Shown here: piece by piece, positions 8,946 through 21,527 of the stretch
Numbering within the stretch: the stretch's first letter is position 1
How the letters are laid out: every line of letters begins with the position of its first letter
Source: Pholiota molesta
Taxonomy: Eukaryota; Basidiomycota; Agaricomycetes; Agaricales; Strophariaceae
NCBI GenBank assembly: GCA_014925825.1
Contig: JACGCK010000083.1
Location: 1 to 64,000, forward strand
Direction: 5' to 3'
Length of the DNA stretch: 64,000 bases
Notes under the pieces: model-generated
The model's database searches: none
Seen by the model: the letters and a program-made list of their open reading frames with translations, nothing else
What the model was told of the DNA's origin: nothing
Program-made: the position numbers and the translations under genes

Positions 8946-11752
8946 TAATCCGGAAGAGACGAATCCTCCTATCATTCAAATACTGACGCTTCCTTTCAAT
9001 GACAGGGTCCTCTTTGAGAAGACCTTGAATGTCCAATTTTCCCTCTTCGGAATCTTTGAAAAGGCCGCTGAGCAAGGTTTTCGCGATTGCAGAAGCAAAA
9101 TTCTGGTTAAGCTCGTGTTCGATGGTAAGAGGCACGTAGTCAATAATTCGCTGAAGCAAAGTATTGTTATTTGACGTTGGCAATGATAAGAACTCGACAC
9201 TTACCTTGTAGGCGACCTGGAAATATGCTTGGACTTTTGCAATGATCTTCAATTCCTCTTCGATAGTCCACGTTGTAGGAGTATCCTCTGATTCAAAGCT
9301 CAGATGGGGTTTTGGGAAAAAATGAATGACGGTCGGTCGCGGAGGTTTTGGGCTTGGTAACCTTGGTTCAATGGATGCAGAGGTCACGTAAGGCCTGCGA
9401 GGGGCTTCGTATCGTTCTTCGTGGGGTTGTAACCAAGCATTTCGTGTGGCTTTATACTTGTCAACCCATTTCTTTTCCTCTGATGCCAGCAGATCGAAAT
9501 TCTGAGTAAAAAGAGGGTAACTTTCTAATGCCAGAATTTTTTGGACACTAGAAAGGGCTTCCTCGATACATCTGTCCCGTTCTTGAAGGGACAGATCACT
9601 GGATAGCTATATTAGAAACATCAAGACATCGACCACGTTCGAATTAAACACACCTGGCATATTTTTCGAGATCCTTGTATTGTCCGAAATGTTTATGGAG
9701 CAAGTTTTTCAAGAGAATATCGAGGTTACCGGTAACATCCTCGAAACAGGATATAGATGGTGTGGGCCAAAGACCCGTGTATTGCTTGATGAGGACTGTC
9801 GTCGCTTCAAAAGGTATCTCCCCAGGGAGCTCCCACCCAATCAATCTATATCATAGGGGTAGACGGTGAGCAAGGACCAATAAATCATGATAGTCCCTCG
9901 TACTGTTTGATGATATGTCGGACGTCGGACAAGCTGCGCGACGCTGTGCGGGTGTCGACCAGGCTGCTGCCATAGGTTTTATCATCCTCGAACGGCCGGA
10001 AATCCGGTGTCGTCATCATAATGTCGTTTTTATATCGAAGGTACCGAGCCTTGTTCATCTGGATGAATCTCCTGTCCATTCGGTCTCCTCTCACCGCCTC
10101 CGACACATCTCTGCAAAATGCGTTGACACGGAGGATAATTTCCGTCGATGGTTCGGCGTTGGACAGGGGCGGCAGACGCGAAATTTCCTGGTGACATAGA
10201 GCAAGCTCAACCTCCACCGCCTTCCTGAGATCTGGAAGGCTATCGACGATGATGATATGAGTAACATAGCATTGGCATAGATAACCATACCAAAACCTAC
10301 TTTCTTTCAATGCGATCTACCAAGAGCGCGCTGATGCTGCTCACGAAGTTGGGAATACCAAAACGGGTCCGATCCACCATCTTGTCCCATGGCGCGGTCG
10401 TGTCAAAAAAATGGGCGGCATTGCGTTGGGCTTCGAGAGGAGTGATTTTACTCTCGCGTTCGTCGTCGTCTGGGAGTCGGACACAATAGTAGCCATGCGT
10501 GGTGACGATTTCGCGACCCTCGAGAACTGCTTTCCATTTTTCTCGTCCTCCGGTTGAGCCTTTCGTCAGAGTATCGGGCTTAGTGAGAACGCCTATAAAC
10601 AACCAGGATTACTGATTGGGTAATGACGATAGTAGAATTATGATATCGTACCGATGGTGCGGTCCTTTTCTGGGTCAGCCTTTCCAGCGAGAGTCACGGC
10701 TTGCATATTCTCGATGTCGTCTGAAAGGTCATAATGAACACTGGATTAATGTGAAATAGAATGTATATGTACCGCTCATTGGCATTGCAATGACTATCAG
10801 GGTATTTTGTCCAATCACGTAGCTCTCGACTAACGTACGGACGATGGTGATCAAATCTTCATCGGCATTCTGAATTAAACCTAAAATACGGTGTTCAAAA
10901 CCAAACATTGTCACAATATATGAACCTAAAAGACAAGCTCACCAGGTAAGTCCACGAACGAGAGATCCGTTGCTTCTGGATCCTGCACCTTCACATGTAC
11001 AACATTCTTTGAAAACGGAAGGATATCCACGTCGCTCTTCGCATTGTTTCGCAACTCGGCAGCCGTCAAATTGACAAAGAAGCTCGGAGGACGATGCGGA
11101 CTGAGAATCGCAGCCTGTGCACGCCGTATCCACAGCTCAACCGCGTCCTTGTCCCCGATTAAGGCCGGGCCGAAAGGCTCGGTTCTGTTAGAGCCAAGGG
11201 GAGTCCCATCCGCGTTGTACTCGTACGAGATCTCAATTCTGCAGGACCACGAGCTAACATCGCTTGACATGGTGCATACCATAGGGCATCTATAGATAGT
11301 ATGAGTCAATATCCACCATAGTTGCGCTGTAGACGGGATTACCGTGTACAAGTTCCACTGTCCCGTGGTACATTGATCTAACAACAGATTGATAAGGGGT
11401 GAAAATATATATCTGATTACAACCTACACCGCTAACTGCTTCCACTAAAGAGCTCTTGCCGCCTGTAGAAGTTCAAATGAAGTATTTGACATGGATAGAG
11501 CGGTATAGCTTACTGGACTGCCCGCCAATGACAACAACTCGAGGCAGGTCAAATATCGCCTCCGCCCTATTCAGAATCGTTTAGACTATGTGCACAGTCT
11601 GAGAGGGTCAATGAAACGGCTTACCCCAGGTCGAGAAGGTCGTTATACAGACCCATCAAGTCTGTGCACTTGCGGGCATAGTCGCTAGAGGAGATCGTCT
11701 TGAGGTCGCCAGAGGACTGCGAAGAAGCAGAATGTGAAGTGAATATTGACAT
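8923..11752 (-). CDS. Dynamin-family GTPase, C-terminus altered by transposon insertion
   Basis: This is a large membrane-remodelling GTPase. Twelve minus-strand exons (11625-11752, 11514-11566, 11428-11462, 11343-11377, 10943-11289, 10773-10880, 10652-10720, 10301-10592, 9904-10239, 9654-9845, 9205-9598, 8923-9150) join in phase to 738 aa. GTPase motifs are present: G1 GGQSSGKSS (~56-64), the G2 region PRDSGTCTR, G3 DLPG (~196-199) and G4 LTKPD (~261-265). A stalk follows, then a Pro-rich linker (SPKPPRP) and a C-terminal GTPase effector domain (DYVPLTIEHELNQNF to EDPVIERKRQYLNDRR). No PH domain is evident, so it is closer to Mx/Vps1-like proteins than to classical dynamin. The mariner-type element enters in the last exon, so the protein now ends TAFCIIN instead of the native tail at 957-997. 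Confidence 0.85.
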
Positions 11753-12730
11753 TGCTGGCTCTTTTCCATCCATCGATTGCTTTAAGCACGGTGGTTCGAG
11801 TGGAAGAAATAGGGCGGCCTCTTTGGGAGGTGCAAGTATTTAAGGGCTCCTAGCGTACATCGCTGGTGCCACGATGTAACGTAAGAAGTTTATCCTGCAT
11901 CTGCGATGAGAGCTGATAAGTACAAGAATAACCCGCAACACATAACATGACCCACAATACGCAGCATGCGCCGAGAATGGGCCAAGGGCCAGCCTGAAAA
12001 TGGATGGAATGGCGTCTGAACGGGGGATGTCATCGTATGATTTGAGCCGTCAACGACTTCGAGACCAGATACTGATACAGCAAATCCAAAGCTGGGTGAT
12101 TTGAGTTATCGATAAGCACCATTCGCATGAGAAATATCTTGAAAGAATTTTGATTGGCGCCCAACAGAACTTCTGGAACATTTGCAGTCCTCAGAAGAAA
12201 TATGGCATCACTGACGGTGGGTCAACGTGAGTACTTCATGCACATGGGTAATCTTGAGCACATGGTTTCTGGCGACACGAGTTGGGGGATGAGGCGCATT
12301 GAATGTCATAGAGAAGACTAAAAAGTAAATGGTTGACCTCGAAGACTAAGAATCAAACAGAAGTGGATGTCGTGGAAGTCGCGTGGAAGTGGTGGGATAT
12401 GCCTGCGAGATGCCGCGGAAATGGAATTGATATTTTTGGGCTCCGCTTTCGCCTACGGGCCGCAGGCTGTTGACCGAACATTGGCCAGCGCTGGCCTCGC
12501 GAATTCTTGAATTAGCCTCTCATTGATCTATACGAATTTAAAATAATGCTTCCTTCATCATCTTACGCCGACCAAATCCTTCAATGCCTTCTTTATTATT
12601 GATTAGGCAACTACTTACAGCATGGTGCGCTTGTGCGTTGTATTTCAAGTGCTCATTCATGCTTGGAGGAGGAACGAAATCATTCTCTTCCACCGAGTGA
12701 GTATCTGAGGCAGAGATGTAAAATCTACTA
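11753..12730. other. Intergenic region upstream of the dynamin gene
   Basis: No supported gene. It should contain the dynamin promoter near 11.75-11.9 kb. A perfect 14-bp palindrome GGCCAGCGCTGGCC lies at 12483-12496. A close relative (GGCCAGCGTTGGCC) occurs near 53204. Confidence 0.5.
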
Positions 12731-13075
12731 AGCCTACACTCTTCCTGCATTTTGATGAACACGGTCGATCTCCTTTAGTCCCAAGACTGAAGTCGAAATT
12801 GCTTGCATCTCTTGCCACGGTGGACCATCCGACGAAAAGTCTGCCCCGTTGAAAACGTTCACGCTAACATCTATCGACTGCATACCATCCTGTATTCTGT
12901 TGGAGATGGCTATGGGGTCTATACTTGATGCATTGTGAGACTGCGAAGTCCATGTAAGCACAACGGATCACCGCTGCCGAAAGGCCCAGTCCCCACCGAT
13001 GGATCTATGACAATATCTGGAATAACTAATGTCCTTTCGAACTCTGCTCGAAGAGACGATCGGGAATTTAACGTC
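12731..13075 (-). other. Coding-like stretch, possible 3' extension of the DUF6534 gene
   Basis: Two open minus-strand stretches (FERTLVIPDIVIDPSVGTGP and SQSHNASSIDPIAISNRIQ) look like the hydrophilic C-terminal tail found on DUF6534 proteins. A donor GGTGAGC near 13135 could splice to them. I could not fix the exon joints, so the gene model upstream is given with its first in-frame stop. Confidence 0.35.
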
Positions 13076-14379
13076 TTAATTTATATCAGATCTGAATGTT
13101 GCATATCTATTGAATTCAAATCTTGGGCTCACCCTTAGCAAGATGTTCCTGGCAATACCTTCATCAAGACGGGAGCACGTATCCATAATAGTTCGGCTTA
13201 TGAGACTCACGTATATATCCTCCCCATAGGCTATATTCTGTGCGTTAGAATTTTTTATCAAGTTTAGAAAGATAAATTACCCACAAATGCGAATATGACA
13301 TGGAAATTGGTGTCAGGAAATGCGGTCTGAATCAAATCAGTGGTGTTCAGTCCATACACCCAGAATATCGCTCACAAAGGTAATAAGATCCATAATCTGA
13401 GTATTTTGAGCTCACAAGATCTTATACGCCCAAGAAGAAGGTAAACTTACACAAAAAACTGCACCAACCGCTGCAGTTTCGATTGAGGAATAAATTATGC
13501 GAGAGATAACATTATCGCTCCCTGGACAAAATGAGAATAAATGAACGAGAAACAAGGAAGAGAAGAATCACACTTCGCTGTCCGGTGCGACTTTTGCTCA
13601 GATAACCCCAAAGAAAAAATCTGGTAATCAAACATCTCCATGAGTAAGACGATAAACAGTACATTTTTTCTCAGCTCAACACTCACGTTATACTTAGGTC
13701 CGTGACAACGGCCAGGATTTGCCAGGCGTCTACGAACGGTATTAGTCTAGAATACGTAGCAAGACTTCCCAAATAAGTTAGCGACCCAGAAATTTGGCGT
13801 GAACTTGAAATGAGTTACTCACTTTGAATTTGTAAATGCGCTAGCAGAGCAGGCAATTCCAGCAGCTGCTTGGCCTGCAGAAAGAACGCAGAGCACGAGG
13901 AATACGCGCTTCGACTGCGAAAGCTGCCTGATACGCCACGAGAGATAGATTTGTATCGGAAATGACGTTCTTCAAAGGTGATCAACGTGGATTTATAATG
14001 TATTGCAGGACAAGACTCACAGGCTGGTTACGATGGGGGTGGCAGAAAATGGCCACAGGGCTGTCAGGAGGTATTGCGGATTGTTGAAATTTTCGACGAC
14101 GTAAACCCAGAGCATGTATAGCAGAGCGCATGTATGAAACGTATCTAACCAGAAAGTCCAGTTCACGAGCAATCTATAGACAAGGATCAATAGTGGACCG
14201 TCGGATAAAAAGGAACAGCCTCACTTAATAACGATGGTATCAGTCATTTTACTATGTTCCCAATAGTGAACGAATTGGAGCAGACAAATTCCATACAGAA
14301 ATGCGTTGAGGACTGTTCCAATCAATAGAGGCCCAACGACAAGTCTAAAATCGTCCGGGAAGGCAGCAGGATTACTCAT
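13076..14379 (-). CDS. DUF6534-type seven-helix membrane protein
   Basis: This is an integral membrane protein of a basidiomycete-expanded family with no known function. Nine minus-strand exons (14225-14379, 14021-14173, 13823-13927, 13687-13746, 13574-13620, 13451-13521, 13376-13396, 13285-13326, 13076-13237) join in phase to 271 aa. The start DDFRLVVGPLLIGTVLNAFL is diagnostic. Further helices include WLDTFHTCALLYMLWVYVVE, YLLTALWPFSATPIV, RVFLVLCVLSAGQAAAGIA and IIYSSIETAAVGAVFC, with the family loop DNVISRIIYSSIETA. The last exon is least certain, and splicing to 12.7-13.1 kb would give the longer soluble tail usual for the family. Confidence 0.7.
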
Positions 14380-16760
14380 GTTTGGGATCGACGAAGCTCT
14401 ACACGGGGAGAGAAGGAAGAGCGAGTAGGGGTGCTGAGAGCGACGCCATCCCTGTTTATATCTGTAGAAATATCCCGTATATTACTGCATGGCTTTGCAC
14501 TGTTGCGTGTTTCTATTTCGTTCATCTTCTTGACACCGCGCGAACTCGGATGCGGCATTCCCAATTCTATTAGGGAATACATAGGGGGCATGGTTTCGCC
14601 TGTCAGACAGGTCAGAGTACGGCAAACCTGGCAGTGCAGCACAACATACTAAAGCTTGCGAATGGGCGTCCCGAAGGAGAAAATAAGTGCTGCGTCTTAT
14701 GAAGCTCGCCGATATAGCCAGCTCCGAGATACCGTGGATCGAAAGTGTTACGCGTTGCTCACCATGCAAGGGGCTGTAATGGAGGAAAAAGAAACGAGGC
14801 CGATAGAATTCACAGTTTTAGTCAAAAGGAAAGGTTTGTGCTCAATTCGAGGTTCATTTTGGTCACGCGGTACAAGATTCGACCCAATTTGAACATCTCG
14901 AGGACCGATTGAAGCCTGTTGAGGCGCATCGAGGATAACAAACGTGTTGAGAGCGTGTTTTCGATTTGACACTTGTATTACATATATGTCATAGTAATTA
15001 GATGATTCGTATCAGTTGCAGTCTGATTCTTGCAGACCCAGTCATCGATATCGATGATCTCTCTCGAAAAATGGTTTGAGTTCTCTGCGAATAATTCTGA
15101 CTTTGACTTCTTAGAGAGAAGCAAAGCCACAAATTTTTTCAATGGGACTGACTATGATACCGAAAGCGCGATGATGTAACGGACAGGAAATTACTGTTAC
15201 TTATTGCCCTATAATCCGTATTATCGGACATATGAGCCGTAGAGTTTTTACCCCAGTTTGATATTGCTACCGATAGACTCGTACCCTGTATCTTTGAATG
15301 CCTAAATCCAGAAATTCTGTAGTGTAATATTAAACTTTGTACCATCTAGCTAGCAGAAATTTTGACATGATTGCCGAAGATGGAAAACCTTACAGCAAGT
15401 GGCGGGTCCGCTGATGTACCATTTGATAAAAAACAATTGAGATGTCGTGGTCCACGGACAGGGCAATGGGGACAGGGCAATGGGGCTCAGCTCGTGCGCC
15501 AGCATGTCCTGTACGTTCCGATGGATCCGTCCTGCCAGCCCCCCAGTGCGTGATCTACGCTCTCCTTCTCGCAGGGCTGCCGTCCAGGACGAACGACGCA
15601 TGTAGGAAGGGGCTACAAGACAGGGCGGGTGCTTGTCGGCGGTCGATGAGGTGTCGCAGGCGTCGAAAGAGCCGATTGGGTGGGAGGTCGTCGCCCATCG
15701 CGCTTCTGCAGGGCCTTGGACTATGCAGATGGCGATGATCGTCGAACTAGCACTGTCGTGGTAGCCGCGGCCCTGGATCTGGGCAGAAAATGGACTTGCG
15801 GGCGAGCGAGCGGTGTTGGCGCGGTGAGAGACAAGATCGTCGTCGTCGCGGGTTTTCTGTCATGTACGGTGGTCGGGTGTCTGTGTTGTCATTCGCACCT
15901 GCCGCTGTCGTTGCGGGGTGGGTCGTGGTCCTGTAGTGGAGGGCGAAAGTTTGGCGTTAGACCGCGATGGAGCATCCTTGGTCATGGATGACTGGTGTAT
16001 AGATTTGTGCGGAATGGGTCAAAGATGAGGTGGAATTCCCTGGAGCACAAATCGCAGCTGCTCAGAGATCGGGAACTGAATTAACGGAGGTGAGCAAAAT
16101 AGATACTTACTGAAAGGCGCAAAACCATCGTACTACAACGTGGAGTAGCGAAAGGGAGTAGCGAAAGGTAAGCAAGCGACCTGGATTCAAACTGGCCCAA
16201 AGGAAACGATGAAGACCAATACATTTCGGCTGATCCAACAAACTAGTGGTGCTGCACTGCTGCTGAGCGCTGAGCGCCGATCAATGATCAAAATGTTTGT
16301 CGGATGAGCGACGACAGGTCAAGGAGAAAGCACGAGTGCCAATCAGTAAAGGTTTTCATTTGCGAGGAAAATTGTAGTCTATAAACGAACTTACGTTGCC
16401 AGCATTCAACCTTTTATGTTCACCGTAAATCCAACACCCACTGTACTGATATCAGAGGCGCGAACCAGAAGGAGCGTAGATAAACGTCTAAAGCGTCGGT
16501 ATCCGAAGTCCAGGCACCCATCCTTGGATAATAGGCCACCATGGATGCATAGAGGGTCGTAAATGGTACGCTTGCGTAAGCCGGCCAAGTATTCTGTGAT
16601 ATTCAGTGGCCAACTAGAGAGACGTAATATGCCACAGATAGAGTGAAAATTGAGCGGGATCCGTTGTGAGAGCAGCTGAGCATCTGAAATGGGTGCAAGA
16701 CTCGTCGAAGGCAGGGGCCGTTGTGGAGGGAGGAACCGGGACTCGGGACCGAGAACGCCA
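14380..16760. other. Long intergenic region with a GC-rich core
   Basis: No supported gene in 2.4 kb. 15440-15990 is GC-rich and open in several frames, but no frame shows conserved motifs or a coherent intron pattern. A 14-bp unit (ACAGGGCAATGGGG) is repeated twice at about 15458-15485. A 13-bp unit (GGAGTAGCGAAAG) is repeated near 16142. Confidence 0.45.
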
Positions 16761-19700
16761 ATGATTTATTACTGTGTGGGAAAATTGGAATTAATCCTTG
16801 CTACCAACCACCGCCCTCACAGTATTCATGACGCTCGATATCTACACCTAAACTTGAAATCCAAGCTCCAGGAAGAGGGAGAGGTGTGTGATATGGAAAG
16901 AAGCTTCGCCGACCACGACATTCACCGGCTCGGTTCAAAATTCGACATCGAAATCGTCGAAGAAGCGTCCTATCTTGTATGGTATATCTGGAGGGATACC
17001 AAGCCTTCCTACTCGAGGCTGCAAGATTGTATCACTGCATTGACTACAGACGAGGAGCTATATCGAGCCTTGAAAGTTGCGCATGCTGAGGGGGACTACA
17101 GGGCCATTCGAGAGTGGAAGAGTACGTGTCGCGTCATGATTGTTCCAAACTAGCCTCACCGAAATTCCTACAGCTGAGACACCCGAGGACAATCCTCGTC
17201 CTCAAGATGTTAGGGTAGAGATTGTAATAGACAAGATTTTACGCGAAATCAACCCCATGATGAACAAATTGGTTGCCGGAGATATCGTCCTTCCAGCATG
17301 GGCCCCTGCAGAGGGTTCCCTGGACATAGAAATTGCCGAGCATTTAATTTCTTTGAAGATTCCTTGCTTGAAAGGAAAACCGAATCTCCTTCTTCACGAT
17401 CTGGGAAGCTTTTCTCGCGACGAACAATTGGAAAGGCGGCTAAAGAACATTTTCATGGCAAACAATCATACGTGGGTGGACCCTCCTGTTCATGGGCGCA
17501 GATCATGATAAGCATCCTCAGATTTCTCGTTAACACATCAGGCTCAGGGAAGACAAGGCTTCTCCTTGAGGGTTTGTGCCAGAACTGGGGCTTCTATTTT
17601 ACATCTCTCGTCGACTCCAGTCTCCTGGGATCAAGTGACGTCCAGAATAGTATTCAAACCCACATACCCGACTCCCCAAAATTTCGACGCGTCATTCCTC
17701 CAATGGGTTCTGCCGGGTATGAGGCTGCTCTCAAAGTGAACCGTGAGATCGCCAATCGCGCTTTCCGACAGATCTTTCTTGCCCGGTTGATCATATTTAA
17801 CTTGTTCACTGAATCCATGACGGAACACATCAAAACCCATGACAGAGGCTCCTCGGACGTTTGCGTTTACAAGACTCGTTGGCTGCTCCTGCAGCTTCAA
17901 CCCTCTTTTGCTCATCCTCAACTATGGGACGTTTTCGACGCATTGTCCTCGAAACTCTCAGACGCGTCGGACGGCTACATCAATGCGCAAACGAAAATGT
18001 TACTGACCAAGGTCCGCAGTCAGTGTTCCGGATTCCTGATGGACGCGGCGTTGACAGCCACTCAAGTATCAACATCGGATGCCGCGCAAACCCCTCTATT
18101 CTGCGAGCTCGACGAAGCACAACACGCCGCAACCCAACACAGTTCCTCCTTTCGATCGGACCATAACGGTGCTCATCGTCCCATCCTCCGGGAGATAGTC
18201 AAAGCTTGGGAAGGACAATCGTTTGGCCAAGGTGTCTTCATGGTCGTAGCCGGCACCGGGATATCAAAAGACGTTGTCGACCAAGCAATGGCCTCTGCGA
18301 TCATGAAGGATTCCAAGTATCGATGGTGTTCAGATACCGGGGCGTTTGACCAGATGGAAGTACAGCGACAGTACATTCAGAAATATCTTCCGCGCAATTT
18401 CCTCGAGTCCACAGCAGGCGTTAGATTGCTCGAACGGGCGTGGTACTGGTTACATGGACGGTATGTCATATCCAGTGGTCACTTCAATAAGTAGTCTGAC
18501 ATTGAAACTTCACCAGATATCGATTCACTGCCGGATATGTGGCGGAGCTGCTCCTCAACGGTTTCAGACGACCTCATGGTCTCCTGAATGCATACGTTCA
18601 TCATTTCACCAACTTCAACATAACCGACGCCCCTCATTTCGTTAAAAACGAAGATTCTCATCCCTTACCCGTGCTGTCCCAGTATCGTCTCGACTTCTCC
18701 AAACTAAAGAAGAGTGAGCATTTCACTTGCGAATTTTGCCTGTACGCAATTCAAATGTTTTGCGTTATAGACAGCGATATGTTATCGACTATTCACCATT
18801 TGACTACGCATTATTTGATGCGCTCCGTTCTACCAATCACCCTTGGGAAAGATGAAGCAATCTACGTCGAATATGGCTTTGCCCGTTTCGTCGATTCGGA
18901 AACGAAGACTGTCGCTGTAGATGAACCATTGGTGCTTCTCGCAGCAACGCACTGGATCAACTCGAACCATCGATCAAACTACAAATTCTTCGCCAAGCAG
19001 ATCCACCTTCACGATCCCGATTCCAATGGCTTCGAGAACTACATCGCTTACTGCATCGACATGCTTTTCTCATCTCGACGACGCGTCAACGAGGTTTTTC
19101 TTTTCAATGGGACACCACCACCGTGGAGCGACCTTGAAGCGGAGCTCGTTGCTCTTCACCGAAATGACCTCAACGTTGTCGAAGAAAATCCAGTGCGGCA
19201 TTGTCAGTTCAGGGGCCCATCCGTGACGCTGGGGACCAACGCAAAATCTCCGGAGAATATCTCGAAGTGGCTCGCTCACCGCTCACATACCCCGATCTGC
19301 TTTCCTCATATCTCTATGGGTCCAGATCTAATATTCGTCTTAAAACTCTCTGACAATTCTCTAATCTGGGTAGCATTGCAGGCCAAATACACCCTTGGCA
19401 GGAACTATCTGCTTTCCAGAATGGATCTACGACGCGCAATACGCAGTGTGACGCCTTCCGCGTTCTTCATAGATAAGGTAATCTGCCCTTTTCCGCATTG
19501 GCACGACGCAATGAACCATACTATCCCATGACAGGACGGCAAACAGTTCTCGCCCACCAGCTATCCCAGCCTCGTGGACGACACCAGTCGCCACCTGCTG
19601 GCCTTGCCCCATCGGCGCGTCGACGTTGGAAAATACAGCCTCCTTCGCGTTGTCGCGTCGTTCCCTGCCGAGACCAATCTCAAGAGATGCCTTAAGGAAG

Positions 19701-19879
19701 ATCCAGACGCTGACGGACATCCTATAGCCAGCCTCAATATGTCCTTGGTCAAGCAAGTTACTCGGCGGCTTTCGCCTATTGATTTTCTCCAAGGGCTCGA
19801 AGATCCGCTACAACATTCAGGCAAGAGAAAACGTGGAGTAGAGCTAACGAAACGACGTCTCAAGATAAAACTCAACTAG
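16761..19879 (+). CDS. Crinkler-like P-loop NTPase with PD-(D/E)xK-like nuclease region
   Basis: Six exons (16761-17121, 17174-17471, 17522-18460, 18517-18713, 18771-19477, 19535-19879) join in phase to 948 aa. Residues 1-120 form a divergent header. The NTPase has Walker A NTSGSGKTRLLLE (~223-235), Walker B FCELDEAQ (~412) and a sensor-like VVAGTGIS. The C-terminal half has GPDLIFVL...WVALQAKY (~782-806), the spacing of a PD-(D/E)xK nuclease core. The tail KRKRGVELTKRRLKIK looks like a nuclear-localisation signal. This layout resembles the CRN (Crinkler)-type NTPase plus REase proteins described in eukaryotes. The cellular role in basidiomycetes is unknown. The start could be 16689 instead. 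No lesions were found. Confidence 0.65.
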
Positions 19880-19997
19880 ATTATATATCACTAAAGTATA
19901 TCATTGAAAGGTTATTCGAACTTGTACACATTTTATTTCATTGTATTTATGCCTTCCACAATTTCAGTTACATATACCACTATAATTGCGTCGAATT

Positions 19998-21231
19998 TCA
20001 AGACTTAAAGTATGTCAAAATGTGGTTCTGGATGATAAGTTTCTCCATCTCAGTCAGTCCTTCTCCATGCACATTCGGTGGAAGCCTGTCCAAAACCTCG
20101 TGGATCATTCCAGGCTGCCACATTGACATGCTAAAAAGATGTTCCGGGGTGGAACACCCAAACTCGAGAAAGCTTTGGAGGTGATGCGTCATAGATGGTA
20201 CGCACGCGTCGAGGAATTCGTAGATAGACCGAACGGTTGCTCCATGCTGATGTGAGGGTACCCCTGGACCCGAATCGCCGGGACTGTGAGTGGAAGGCAC
20301 TGGTGCGCTTGAGCTTTGAGAAAATGCGAGGGGTTGGGTTTGGCTAAGAAGAGACGAGCTTTCTTCAGAAAAGACTGGTTCCTTCGGAGGCGAAGCTTGG
20401 CTGGAAGTGGTAGGAATGCGGCTCGACTTAGATGCTTGCGGCGTTTGATCTGCGACATAGCGCGAAGGAGCTATATTTTCTTGATTTATTTTTGTGCTTT
20501 TGGATAAATTTGAGGTATCTTTGTTTCCAGACGGAGTTGGTTCAATCCGACTTGACCTTTCTACTGCAGATGACTATGAATATAAGCGGATATGAGCATG
20601 GACATATAAGATATAATGGCGACCGACTTACCCGAAGATTGAGAGATGTAGAAGGTCCCTTCGCCTTGGTGCTCTCCTTCATATTATTCTTTCTTTTTTC
20701 CCACTGTTTCTCTTTGTTCCTCTCTGCCCTATTTGACGCATGAACATAGAGGATATACTTGTGCAAATGATGCAAGTATTTTTCGCTCTCTTTGGCTGCT
20801 GAGCCGAAGATACCAGGATATTTCTGTATAATCTGGGATCAAATTTAGATGCTGCATAAGGTGGATATGGCATCAACTTACCTTTCTCTTGACTGAACCA
20901 GTTTGGTGTTCTTGGATACTTGCCACTCTCTCCAAATCCAGCTCCTGGCTAGTTATGCGCCTGATAGTTAACTGTGAGGGATTTCATGGTATCAGTAGTG
21001 CGTCTCGCAATGACGCCAGTTTGATCATGACTGACAAGTATCTCTTTTACTTTGTCTTCATTTTCCGTCTGTAAAACCTTCCTCAACTGAGATGGTGAAC
21101 TCTGCGCAGGTATAACAGAAATGAGTATCAAGACCAAAATGACACAAGCACGAAAATCCGTTGCGCACCTTCCTACGGTCATATCCGAAGTTGTTTGAAA
21201 CGGGTCGCCGGTTGGAAGCTATCTCGAGCAT
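19998..21231 (-). CDS. Unrecognised multi-exon protein, Ser/Pro-rich C-terminal half
   Basis: I do not recognise this family. Supported minus-strand exons are 21169-21231 (MLEIASNRRPVSNNFGYDRR), one from 21101 (SSPSQLRKVLQTENEDKVKE), one ending near 20881 (ELDLERVASIQEHQTGSVKR), 20632-20832 (KYPGIFGSAAKESEKYLHHL then a Lys/Glu-rich stretch) and a final exon ending at 19998. The final exon has a Ser/Pro/Gln-rich segment and a conserved-looking end (IYEFLDACVPSMTHHLQSFL, CSTPEHLFSMSMWQPGMIHE, LTEMEKLIIQNHILTYFKS). Two exon joints are uncertain. It is convergent with the Crinkler-like gene 118 bp away. Confidence 0.5.
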
Positions 21232-21527
21232 CTTGTTAGCTTCAAGTCATACGATAGATGACTCAGTCAATCTTGACGTACCCATTAGCAAGCCCCAGAA
21301 GTAATTCCCAATTTGTTGGCCTAGGCTTGGGATGGCGATGAGGAATGAAGTTGGGAGAAAGGAAGTTGGGGTTGGTGATCAAAGCGAGTCCGAGTCAGCA
21401 ACTGGTTCTAGAGTTTTCTATTTCATGGAAGCGGCCTTTAAGCTTTAAGCTTTAGAACAAGGAACAAGAAGTTGGATTTCCGCCTCAATCCGAAGCACCA
21501 TACATATTCGAAACATTGGAAGTAAAT

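Noticed and set aside
15680..15991. 103-codon plus-strand frame in GC-rich DNA
   Set aside because: Several frames are open because of base composition. No motif, no intron pattern and no plausible start context.
17140..17508. Separate gene starting inside the Crinkler-like region
   Set aside because: It is exon 2 of the six-exon gene. The donor at 17122 and acceptor at 17173 join the frames exactly.
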